NCBI RefSeq assembly: GCF_022376445.1
Contig: NW_025955553.1
Span: 1 to 21,061 of the forward strand
Source of the DNA: Fomitopsis serialis
Lineage: Eukaryota > Basidiomycota > Agaricomycetes > Polyporales > Fomitopsidaceae
DNA: 21,061 nucleotides
Direction of reading: 5' to 3'
The translations under genes were made by a program, and so were the position numbers. A model generated the notes under the pieces. That model worked only from the letters and a program-made list of their open reading frames with translations, was not told the DNA's origin and did no database searches. Position 1 is the first letter of the stretch. The number at the start of each line of letters is the position of its first letter. Shown here in pieces: positions 8,392 through 17,592 of the stretch.

Positions 8392-10206
8392 TCAGTATGC
8401 ACCATATTCCGGCGGGAGGGTCTCGTCGCTATATCCACCAGCAGAGCCTGACGAGCCGCGTGCGTTGGACTCCTCGCCCTGCGCCCCTCCTTGCCCACGT
8501 TGCCAGCGCGGTAAACCACCCGCTAAGCGGACTCCGCCATCCTCTGCTCGTCGGCGAGGTGTTCGACCTGGAAACGTAGCGACAAACGCGCCATGATAAA
8601 TCATAGCCCACTGCGTGGGACTGGGTCCGCTCGGCTGCTGGGCACTCGAAATGTGCGTACCCAGCTCTGGTGGAAAGCGGTTGTTGTACTGATGAGCAGG
8701 AAAGACGACTGGTAATGGCTGAGATACGTGCGTAAATGGGAGAGTTGGGGTTGGGGTTGGAGGTAACGGTCTCGCAGGGCGCACTCCCGCAGCGGATGGC
8801 GTTAGTGCGGACAGCACAGGCCTGCGTCCTTGTTGGGATAGATGATCAGGAAGAGGTGCGAGGTTGTGGTGTAAGCAGGACCGCTCTCCCGGAGGTTGAA
8901 TGGAGGGTAGAAGAACCCCAGCACTGGGCTCAACGACTTCGACATGATCTAGCGAGAGCTGGCCAGAGACAGTTGTTGACAGCCTTCTAGAGAGCGTGTC
9001 TCTGTATGCGGCGTCAGCGACCGTGGGGGGATCAAGAAGCGTGTGAGCGGCGGGATCGATGCTCAGTCGACCGTTAACCCCGTTCGACAGCATCGAGTAC
9101 TGCATGCCCGTCGCACCGGCGGTATTCTTTGTATCATTCTCTGACACGAGCAGCCTCTCGGGAGGCAGGATATCGATGACGGACCCGCGGTCCCCAGCGC
9201 AGATGATGCTAGGCGTCCGCAACCGGTGCTTCGCATCCGCCAGGCTGGACATGGACATCGCGAGTTGTCTCGCGGAGAGGCAAGGTTTCTCATCTACATC
9301 ACCGTCTGCATCTGAAAATAGCGGTATCAATACAGTCGGCCAGCACTCACAAGGGTGACTGACTCACCGAAAGGCATCACAGAGCCCTCTACTAGGTTCC
9401 TGGCACGCCGCCGCCACAGACAACGCACGACGAGGGCGACCAACGCGAGGGTCACCATGGCGCACCCGATACTGAGGACGATGAGCCAGGTTTGAGGGCG
9501 AGACTTCGTGGGCGCGGGGGTTAGCGCTTCAGTTTCATGTGGTCCCACACTCGTGACAAAGGAAGCATCGGTTCCGGTACTCGTGGGCATAGTGGTGCTC
9601 GCGACGAGACTGCTGTACAGAGAAGAGATTGACGCAGCGTCGGATGGCGTTGTCGGATACGGACCCATTGGAGAATCAAATGACATAGGATGTCCAATTT
9701 CTGTAGTCTCCGGCGTAGCTGAGGTCTGCGGTGCAGTCGTTGGTAGGATCGACCAAATAGAATCAGGAAACGGGAATGTCGAGTCCGTGAGTGCGGAATC
9801 AGAGCTTTGATATGTTGTGGAAGCTGCCAGTGTCGAGGAAGATATGAGGGACGTCGTATGCGCAGGCTGCAAACCCGAATCCTCGGCCATCGTCTCGGTT
9901 TCGCCCCCAGCAACGACGATACAGTCACCGCCGTCAGACTGCGAAGGACAGGAAATTGAAACGCTCGAACCTGAGCTGCTGTAAGCTGCTGATACATGAC
10001 ACTTCACAGATCTGAAACCACGTACCATCATTGAGTGTAGCAGAGGGAGGAGGATTCGACGCGACCATGCTCGAAGGCGGCGTCGTCAGCGCCGTCATCG
10101 TGTCTGCCCTGTGAAGGACAGTGCTATCCTGCGCGGAAACGATGGGCAATGTCATCATCACCAGAGATGCCCCCACCAAAGCGCGCCGCATAAATAACAA
10201 GAACAT
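8392..10206 (-). CDS. Ser/Thr-rich single-pass membrane protein G with SH3-ligand and PPxY tail
   Basis: Three exons (10206-10026, 9970-9368, 9311-8392) with introns of 55 and 56 nt give an intact 567-residue protein. Residues 1-25 are a signal peptide (core GASLVMMTLPIVSA). Residues 26-220 are Ser/Thr/Pro-rich with two Cys (67 and 77). A transmembrane helix spans about 222-242, followed by RCLWRRRAR. The second intron is phase 1, right after SVMPF. The cytoplasmic tail holds IICAGDRGS (297-305), RPLPPTP (442-448, a class I SH3 ligand pattern), RRRAEDGGVRLAGG (514-527) and the C-terminal LPPEYGAY (560-567, PPxY). The AEDGG and PPxYGAY blocks match protein F; the CAGDR block matches protein H. 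The start is the ATG that begins the signal peptide. Known fungal single-pass sensors share this plan, but no named family is recognised. A role in surface sensing or regulated endocytosis is inference. Confidence 0.85.
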
Positions 10207-11902
10207 CCCGGCAGCGATTTGGCAAGTCGTTCTGCCCGCCCTACGCGAGAAGATCGGCCGGAGAGTGGGAAAGGAACGAGTAAGGAGTGAAAGCGTGCGT
10301 TTGGGGGTATAGGGGTGCAAGAGGGAGTGCGGCGGCACGCTGCCAACACATACACCTCGAGATACCGTTGAAACTTATACTGACCACCAGCCATGCAGCG
10401 TATGCTGAGCGTCGGCAGCGAACAGGTGTGGCAGAGAGATGCTTCGCAGAGATGCTCCAGAATGTATCAGCATCCGTAGATAGATAGCTAGGCACATTTA
10501 CCTGAAATGGGGTAACAACTGCCATCCAGACTAGATGAACTTGACAGTCAGATAGGAATTCCGTTGCGGTCATGATGAGCTCCAGAGAAACAGCGCAAGC
10601 GATCTTTATGCTGCCCGTTCCGATCTCATGTACCGAGCTTCGGGATGGAACACCTTCGATATATCAGCGCTCAGCACCGACATATCAACACTAGCAAATT
10701 CTGGGAAGAACATAAACTGGTGTGCATCGCGGAAGATGCAGAGCAGTAATTCTGACAAGACGATAATTCCCGAATGATCGTGTGCGTGCACATGTCTCGG
10801 TCAACTACGGTCCACTGGCCAAGACGACGGTGATATCCTCACATTTCCGTGTGACTTTTCCGACTCTCGAATTGATTAACGCAGAATCACCGTTTGCATG
10901 ATATATTCGAAGGAATCCGGTCGACATAGGTTTGGAGATTGTAGGGTACGTGTCCCGGGTTGTGATGCGCCATTTACACACGCGGGGAGCTAGAGTAAAT
11001 GCTTTCAATCGAAATTTTAACAAAGATACCGTAACATGAGCTCACCTGCAACTACACCTAAATCGAGGTTGCTCACTTGAGGTAAGTGCTCCAGATTGTT
11101 CGCAATGCAGTGAATGGCGATTCGCGTTTACCAACACACATCGATCCGTTCGACGACCGCTTTCCTATGACTGGAATAGAGCTGAGTGGCTGTTGCATGT
11201 AATCCACCCGTGAGAGCCTGGATTAATTCGACTACATCTAGTCCACTATTCTCAGTGTTATTGGCACCGTTACGATGAGGGACTGGAACGCAGTGGTGAT
11301 TGTCGAGAAAATCGCCGCATATATACGCCCCTTCAACCAGGTGGTGAGTAGATTCGCAGGACAGAAGGCTCTCGGTGAGAAGGGCGAAAACGAAGGATAG
11401 GTTCTGAAGCCGTACGACCAGCCGTCGAAGCAGCATCCAACCTGGTACGAGTACACCGAAAACTGGTCGTCGTTGCGGCCGTACAAGATGACGAGCATAA
11501 AATCATGGAGAACACGGTCTGCGAGTCGCCGACGCACCCACGTAAGATATGACCAAAGGGTACAGATATCATCGAGAACGTCGTAACTGACGCATATATG
11601 CACGCAATGTGCACGTCTCTTCGGGTTTGGAGGGGCCACGGTGGAGGTTTCGCGAAGGCCGGGCCTCCGGGTCTACGCAAGATCCATGCGTCAGATGTTG
11701 CAATCGATGGCGTTGGTCAGTCAGCGCATTCACATGGACTGCTGCGCTAGACGGTAGCCGCATAGAACGAGCAGTAGGACGAGACGGACACGGACAGAGA
11801 GAACGGGGCGTCGTCGTCGTCGTGCGCGACTGCGAGGAGACGATGGCGGGCAGTGACAAGACGCGTCGGGGCGGCCTGGCTAGCTACCGCAGTGGCGGCC
11901 GA
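10207..11902. other. Long intergenic region, no gene recognised
   Basis: The stretch between the divergent starts of G (minus) and the superoxide dismutase (plus). Several open frames of 60-130 codons exist on the minus strand but lack ATG starts, recognisable motifs and joinable introns. A (CGT)n run lies near 11809-11823. It is longer than a normal promoter space in this window and might hide a decayed gene or transposon relic, which I could not identify. Confidence 0.45.
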
Positions 11903-11903
11903 T

Positions 11904-11925
11904 CACGTGGGGGGAGATAACGTCA
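11904..11925 (+). promoter_or_regulatory. Candidate promoter elements: CACGTG box and CRE-like ACGTCA
   Basis: CACGTG (11904-11909) is followed by ACGTCA (11920-11925), 133-154 bp upstream of the dismutase ATG. These are cores for bHLH and bZIP (ATF/CREB) factors; the latter govern many fungal oxidative-stress genes. The motifs are seen; their use is inferred. Confidence 0.35.
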
Positions 11926-11962
11926 CTGGTGGGTGTCCTTGATCAGCAGCCCGATAAGGCGT

Positions 11963-11970
11963 CATAAATA
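11963..11970 (+). promoter_or_regulatory. TATA-like box of the superoxide dismutase gene
   Basis: The sequence cataaata lies 88-95 bp upstream of the ATG at 12058. Between it and the ATG is a C/A-rich leader with repeated cca/cac triplets (12004-12038). Confidence 0.4.
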
Positions 11971-12003
11971 CCTTCGCTGCAGCCCAGTTCTCGCTCGGAC
12001 TCA

Positions 12004-12038
12004 CCCACCACCACTTCCACCACCACCACCACCACCCC
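12004..12038 (+). repeat. CCA/CAC triplet run in the dismutase leader
   Basis: A run of cca/cac triplets interrupted by a tt, located 20-54 nt before the start codon and so probably in the 5' untranslated leader. C/A-rich, G-poor leaders are unstructured, which fits efficient translation; this is inference. Confidence 0.6.
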
Positions 12039-12057
12039 CGAAAGCACTACATACACG

Positions 12058-13127
12058 ATGTCCGGCCAGCACCAGCTCCCCGATCTCCCGTACGCGTACG
12101 ACGCGCTCGAGCCCTTCATCTCCCGCCAGATCATGGAGCTTCACCACAAGAAGCACCATCAGACCTACGTGACCGCCCTCAACGCTGCTGAGCAGGCATA
12201 CGCGAAGACCTCCTCGCCCAAGGAGCGCATCGCCCTCCAGGCCGCGCTCAAGTTCAACGGTGGTGGTAAGTCGGCGATCGCAGTCATTCCCCGGGACGCC
12301 CATGTGGCTGAGAGATAACGGTGCCCAGGACACATCAACCACTCGCTCTTCTGGAAGAACCTCGCGCCCTCCGCCTCCGAGGGCAAGGGCAACGGCGGCG
12401 TCCTCAAGGACGGCCCCCTCAAGACTGCCATCCTCGAGAGCTTCGGTACCTTCGACCAGTTCAAGAAGGAGTTCAACACCGCGACCGCCGGCATCCAGGG
12501 CTCCGGTTGGGGCTGGCTCGTGAGTGTCTTATCTCCTGAATGCGGGTCTTGGGCAGTGCGAGCGATGAATGGACGGTGGTCCTGATCGGCATGTTGAGCT
12601 GTAGTTTCCGCCTCATGTCTGCGGAAGGCCTCGATTCTCTGGCTACGCGACAGGGAGATCCGTTGCCTGGTTTTCGGGCTTCTCCTGGATTGTCCTGGAT
12701 GCACCAAATGGCGCACCAGAAGCCCTGGATGACTCGCGGTGCCATGTCTGGGCACTCCGTGAAGTAGACGGGAACGCTCCGGATTACGAAGCTTGTATCC
12801 AACCAGCGGATCATGCAGAATCGGACCAGTCGCGCAGATTCGTCCATCCTCTGGCACTCCCTCTCGTCAACCGCAAGCTCGGTACTGACTGCCCTTCCAT
12901 CGCAGGGCGTGAACCCCACGAACAAGCGCCTCGAGCTTGCCACGACCTCCAACCAGGACCCGCTGCTCTCGCTCGTGCCCGTCATCGGCGTCGACATCTG
13001 GGAGCACGCGTTCTACCTCCAGTACCTCAACGTCAAGGTCGACTACCTCAACGCCATCTGGAACGTGATCAACTTCGACGAGGCCGAGAAGCGCTACCTC
13101 GAGGCCATTGGCAGCTCCAAGCTCTAA
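12058..13127 (+). CDS. Mn superoxide dismutase, cytosolic type (no transit peptide)
   Basis: Exons 12058-12265, 12329-12519 and 12906-13127 give an intact 206-residue protein. It catalyses dismutation of superoxide to oxygen and hydrogen peroxide. Metal ligands are seen at H29 (MELHHKKHH), H74 (GHINHSLFW), D163 and H167 (DIWEHAFY); Q126 in [10 protein letters not shown] is the active-site glutamine position typical of the manganese form. The C-terminus [12 protein letters not shown] is standard. The protein begins [19 protein letters not shown], that is, only six residues before the conserved LPDLPY block, with no mitochondrial presequence and no upstream in-frame ATG with one visible. Such leaderless Mn forms are known from basidiomycetes, where they replace or supplement Cu/Zn enzymes in the cytosol. 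Intron 1 is 63 nt; intron 2 is unusually long (386 nt). It sits between two oppositely directed arms of membrane-protein genes, probably by chance. The identification is secure. Confidence 0.96.
12520..12905 (+). other. Unusually long second intron of the dismutase gene
   Basis: The donor gtgagt follows GWGWL; the acceptor tcgcag precedes GVNPTNK, with a perfect branch ctgac about 20 nt upstream. The mature protein needs nothing from inside. At 386 nt it is six to eight times longer than other introns here. No repeat ends or RNA gene could be recognised in it. Confidence 0.85.
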
Positions 13128-14549
13128 ATGCTGTACCTAGTTGTGGGCGAATGCTTTTGGTCGCGAGGGGAGAAGGAAGAAGTGTACGATGTGGCGACGT
13201 GAAGTGGAAAATAAGCAATGTATAGTGTTTGTGCAATGACATGCCTCTTGCTCTGAACCTGGATGCTGAATACCGCCGCTCATGCGTGCTGTTGACTCCG
13301 CAGTGTCAGTGCAGTACGTGCCCCGGTGGCATGAGACTGCTAGAGGCAACGTTCGCGTCTTTTCCCAACTGATTGGGCTTAAGTACATTCACTCCTATAT
13401 CTCCAACAGTACTCCAGCAGGCTTCTGTCATATAGCTTTGTATCGTATACGAAATTTCGGCTGTGCACACAACGGCCGTACTACCATCGAAGATTCTACG
13501 ACAGTTGCCATGTAAGGCAGGTAGCGTAATGAACTTGGCGGTTGCGCCCAAGCGCCGGACCTTCTCTTTGCACTGTACCACCATCATCGCCGTCGGCGAT
13601 GCGAACACCTCGTCGTCCGCCCTCCGTTTCACCTCGCACAGCGGGCACACTCGACTTCAGCCTTCTTTTCCTGTGAGACGCCTTCAAATCCCTCCACGTT
13701 TTTGCGTCTCTTCAACAGAGAAGCGTTCAGAGTTATCTGTTGCATGCTCTAGTCAAGATGGTAACCAGGCTGGACGTGCTTCCTGACGCCTCGAAGGCTC
13801 GTTCGAGTCAAGGTTGGGGGTCCGCTGTCAGCTTGTGATGATAACGAACCTTCCAGGCACTCCTGCTATGATGATGTTGCCTGTCTGACGTCTCGATTCG
13901 GCGTGTAGAGTCGATTGAGTCCTCGTGGGATGTTCTGTGAGGCTCCTCGGTGATTCACTTTGATATGTGCGCGGAGCTGCTGGATGACGTTCTGGATGTA
14001 GGCACACTGTGTCCTTCGTGCTCGCGATGCACACGGTACCTCCGTCGGGACCCGCCGAGGACACTGGTCAACGATACCGATCTAGTTCCGAGACGGCCTC
14101 CGACCACACATCCTCTTCCACCTGTATCTGTCAACCGTGACGCACCCACAGCCCCTTGGAATGAATGCAACGATCGCATCTATGTGCCATTTGGGCGCAC
14201 GCCGCACGCCGCACATCAGGCGGTACATCCGCTTCGGAGCGATGTATCATTTATAGTACGGCGCGGCTGTACGTGCTTCGTCTGTTAGGGTATATCCTTC
14301 GCAGAGTTGGGCGTCCTGTTGCATGCCCACCGGGGCCCTTTGGATTCTTCCTCCAGCGCCCTCGTACACTCCTTGTCAGGACCGTGGGCTGCCCCCGTCT
14401 CTGTGTCCTACCTTTGAGCTTTCTGCAGCTGACGGGTTTGATTGTTTTGTTCTCTGTCACCTTCGCACGAAATCGCGTCTAGGTTGTAGGCTTCAACTTT
14501 CCCGCTTTCAGCTCGTATATTCCCTCCCAGAACCCGGAAACACGTCAAC
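13128..14549. other. Intergenic region, no gene recognised
   Basis: Lies between the dismutase stop and the start of H. The first 100 nt probably hold the 3' untranslated region. On the minus strand around 14060-13870 there is a coding-looking stretch (QCAYIQNVIQQLRAHIKVNH) in a frame open for about 60 codons, but with no start, no joinable exons and no recognised family; it may be a relic. A small gcacgcc repeat occurs near 14199-14215. Confidence 0.4.
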
Positions 14550-16529
14550 ATGCTGCCCATACCGCTCGCGTTCTTTGCACTTTGCACGTCTATTTATTCC
14601 GTATCTGCGACGACGAGATTTCTGGTGCCGACCAGGGTCCTGTCCAGGTCTGCAGCACCTACGTATACTGGCGCGTCGAGCGGCTTGGATAGCACATCCC
14701 TGATCAGTAGTCCGGTTCTCAGTGGAGGTGCGACGTCAACGACTATGTCCCGGTCCATCGTCGCAAGTGTGGACGGTACAGGTCCCCGTATGGCGCTGTC
14801 GGATATGGTCGACGATGGTATGTGGCTCGTTTTGTAACTTCATGTCGAGGCCGGAGTTGATGGATGCACTGTAGGCGACCCAGCCTCTACGAACATTTCT
14901 CCGACCTCTACTACAGGTTTCCAATCTTCTCTTTCGCAGACAGCTACAACACCCTCCAACCCCAATACTACCTCATCGATCAGCACGGAATCCTTGGCGA
15001 CATCACCACCTACAGTCACTTCGTCTGCTCCCACTGGCGGTGCGACACCTGTGCAGGATACATCCACACTGTTCTCTGTGTCTTCATCAGGTTTTGCTTC
15101 CGAAGGAGCAGATGCTACAACGACGTCGAGAGGCAGCATGCAAAAGTCGAGCTCGTCGACTGTACACAGATCAACAGCCAACGGCAGCAGCTCTACATCG
15201 GCTTCTCATGCTCATGTTTTCACGCCCGCTCCTGCAGAGAATATTTCAGATTCCTTCCAAACATTGAGCAGCACTTTCATGCATCCCACGATCACTCTGA
15301 GCAAGACACCTGTTCCCTCCGAGACCAGTCTTCAACCCTCGCGCTCAACAGCAGCAGGACCAGCTATTCACGCGACCCGCACCGTCAACAAAAAGTTGAT
15401 CACCATCATCGCTGTCCTAGCGGCGGCACTCGCTCTCCTCCTCTTCACTGTTGCGGTCTGGTGGCTGCGGAGACGACGTCACAGCTTAATGGAGCATTCG
15501 GGGTCCCTCGGTGAGGCCACTTCGCGTCCTTCGAAACCACCAGAGAGCATCTCCTGACTTATCCAAACAGACGACGATTTTACGTCCAGAGAGTCCGTGG
15601 TGTCGAATCCCACCGCAGGTCAGTCGCACGCCGACCTCACGTCGCCAACCATCATGTGCGCCGGCGACCGCGACTCAATTCCCGACCTCTCGAAGGTCAT
15701 CGCTGCTACATCATACGCCCCAGATCCGGACACTGCATACCCGGACTACTTCGCGACAATTGGCCACGCAGGGCTCACAGTTCGGCAAGACAATTTCCCC
15801 TCCCGTCTCAGCAATTATAGCGACGGGGCCGCATGGGACATGAGCGGCAGCGCGACGGCCGCCGTCCTCGCTGGAAACAGGTTCTCCACTATCTCGCCCG
15901 TCCCACCGGCGCGCCTGTCGCCGAGCCCCGCGACGCTGCATTGGCCCGAGCAGAGTGCGTACGCGGAGTACGCGGGGCAGAACACGCCTTTCGTGCCGCT
16001 GGCTCAGCGGAGGGCGTCCAACAACCCGTTCCGTCAACCGAACAGGAAGAGCGCAGCTGCGAATCTCGAGTACGCCGTGGCGTATGACGGCCTGGACGCA
16101 CATACGACAGTCCCGATCCCGAGGCCTGCGTCGACCAATCCGTTCCGCGACCTGAAAAGGCCGTGGACTGCCCATGTCGCCTTCCCTGAGCAGCCGATGC
16201 CCGTCGCCCCACGCGATACGACGCCAATTCATGTGTCTCGCCAGGACATAGAGCCCATTCGTCCTTGGCAGCCTGAATTGAAGCCATCCAACGAGGCACT
16301 TGCACCTGGCGCAACTCACGGGTTCGACGCGACGGGCTATGCTGCGGAAGTCCAACGGCTTCCTCTGGCATGGATGTCCGAGTCGCCTACGCAGTCTTGC
16401 CTGCAGTGGCCAGTCATGCATCCGGCCCACTGGCGCGCAAGTGCCAGCAAGTTGCGGGGCGTTACTTCCCACGAGTCAGTACAATCGCTCGAACCCGGAC
16501 CTGGAGCTGTGTTCTACAATGCCATTTAG
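14550..16529 (+). CDS. Ser/Thr-rich single-pass membrane protein H with NPF/NPFxD tail
   Basis: Exons 14550-14817, 14875-15510 and 15571-16529 (introns 57 and 60 nt, both phase 1) give an intact 620-residue protein. Residues 1-20 are a signal peptide (MLPIPLAFFALCTSIYSVSA). Residues 21-260 are Ser/Thr-rich with N-glycosylation sequons (for example NIS, NTT, NGS). The transmembrane helix spans about 263-286 (core IAVLAAALALLLFTVAVWW) and is followed by LRRRRH. The tail contains IMCAGDRDSIPDL (329-341), matching protein G, then two NPF motifs, NPFRQ at 453 and NPFRD at 491. NPFxD is bound by the Sla1-type homology domain in fungal endocytosis, and NPF by EH domains. Unlike F and G it lacks the AEDGG block and the C-terminal PPxY; it ends FYNAI. 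It is the first gene of the plus-strand arm. The intron just after the basic juxtamembrane stretch is at the same place and phase as in F and G. The function is unknown; internalised surface protein is the inference. Confidence 0.87.
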
Positions 16530-17592
16530 CGTCCGCGCGAGCTGTGCGGGATAGAAATGGCAAACGATGTGGATGTTATGCGATGGAAATGTATGATAAC
16601 AATGCGTGTTGCGCAGTGCAATGACCTTTGTAACGACCGAAGGATGGATGCTTGGTTGTGCTTCAGCTTCAAGCTTCAGGTTCCGAGTGCTAATTTATCC
16701 TATCCCTGACGATTTCAAGTACCAGTTTCACGCTCGTTTTGGACATGTTGCAGGCTACTACTACTAGTACTGCCGTGTACTGAATGCTTCAGAAGACTCG
16801 CTACAAACGAGATGTCACTCCTTTATATACTACTATGCTGTCATCAGTCCGGTACTCCGAGACTCACTCACTGGGGCCTCAGTACTTACTGTAGTTGCAA
16901 TATTTGTGGAAAAGTGTATTCCTCGAACCGGCGAACTCTCGGCATCCTCCGATCAGAACGCCCGTCAGTGGCTGCTACGCAAGGATGTCACTTCCAAACC
17001 ACCATGATCAACTGCGTAGGCAGTCTACTCCATAGCTTCAATCCGCAAGTTTTGCCCTCTACTGCCGACTAAACCACCATAGCTACGGTGTTCTTTCCGA
17101 GGCTATGGACTTCGACAAGAACTGCACAATGGTGACGTGAATCTGCCCAAGACTCCGACGACCGAGTCGACTGCGTCGCTCTCAGGCGGCCACCATCTGG
17201 GAGGCAGATTCCCTCTTGTTGGAAATCATACTTCTTTGCAAATGCAACGCATGAACTGGACATGACTCTTTCATTGCTCCGTTTCTTTCGTACTAAATGA
17301 AGAACTACGGCACGCATATTGACATGCACAGAGTCACGGTTGGACACCGAGCCACCGATCTGATGTTGCGTCGTTGTTCAACAATTCGAAGGCCAGATCT
17401 GGGATATGTCGTGGTGAGTGACCGTGGTCGAGTGATCTCTATAACGACCACTAATGTTGATACAGTCTAGCGCCCCGAGCCATAGATCTGACTTGAAGCC
17501 ACCGCCTCATTTTCAGAGTCCATAGCATGGCCAACCCAGGTGAATCCTCCAGTCTCGCCCAATCGCTATGAATATATTGTGACATCTTGCAG
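16530..17592. other. Intergenic region containing two intron-like segments
   Basis: Follows the stop of H. No gene is recognised, but two segments look like excellent basidiomycete introns: 17414-17465 (52 nt, gtgagt donor, cactaatg branch, atacag acceptor) and 17540-17592 (53 nt, gtgaat donor, cttgcag acceptor). Joining them leaves no long frame; they may be the 5' end of the broken gene I or belong to a non-coding transcript. Upstream, a short cttcag-type repeat lies near 16660-16680. Confidence 0.4.

Noticed and set aside
10606..11023. Two minus-strand frames in the spacer upstream of the dismutase
   Set aside because: No recognisable domain; the right-hand one lacks an ATG at its beginning and the two cannot be joined through a good intron.
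11569..11859. Possible minus-strand gene divergent from the dismutase (starts MSLPAIVSSQ)
   Set aside because: Only a low-complexity 96-codon frame overlapping a (CGT)n run; no domain and no clear joining exons.
12550..12600. Box C/D snoRNA inside the long dismutase intron
   Set aside because: gcgatga and ctga occur, but the C box is imperfect, the spacing is short and no terminal stem is visible.
14840..15181. Long Val/Asp/Glu-rich minus-strand frame opposite H
   Set aside because: Antisense of the Ser/Thr-rich ectodomain exon of H, which has a signal peptide, an anchor and correct splice phases.
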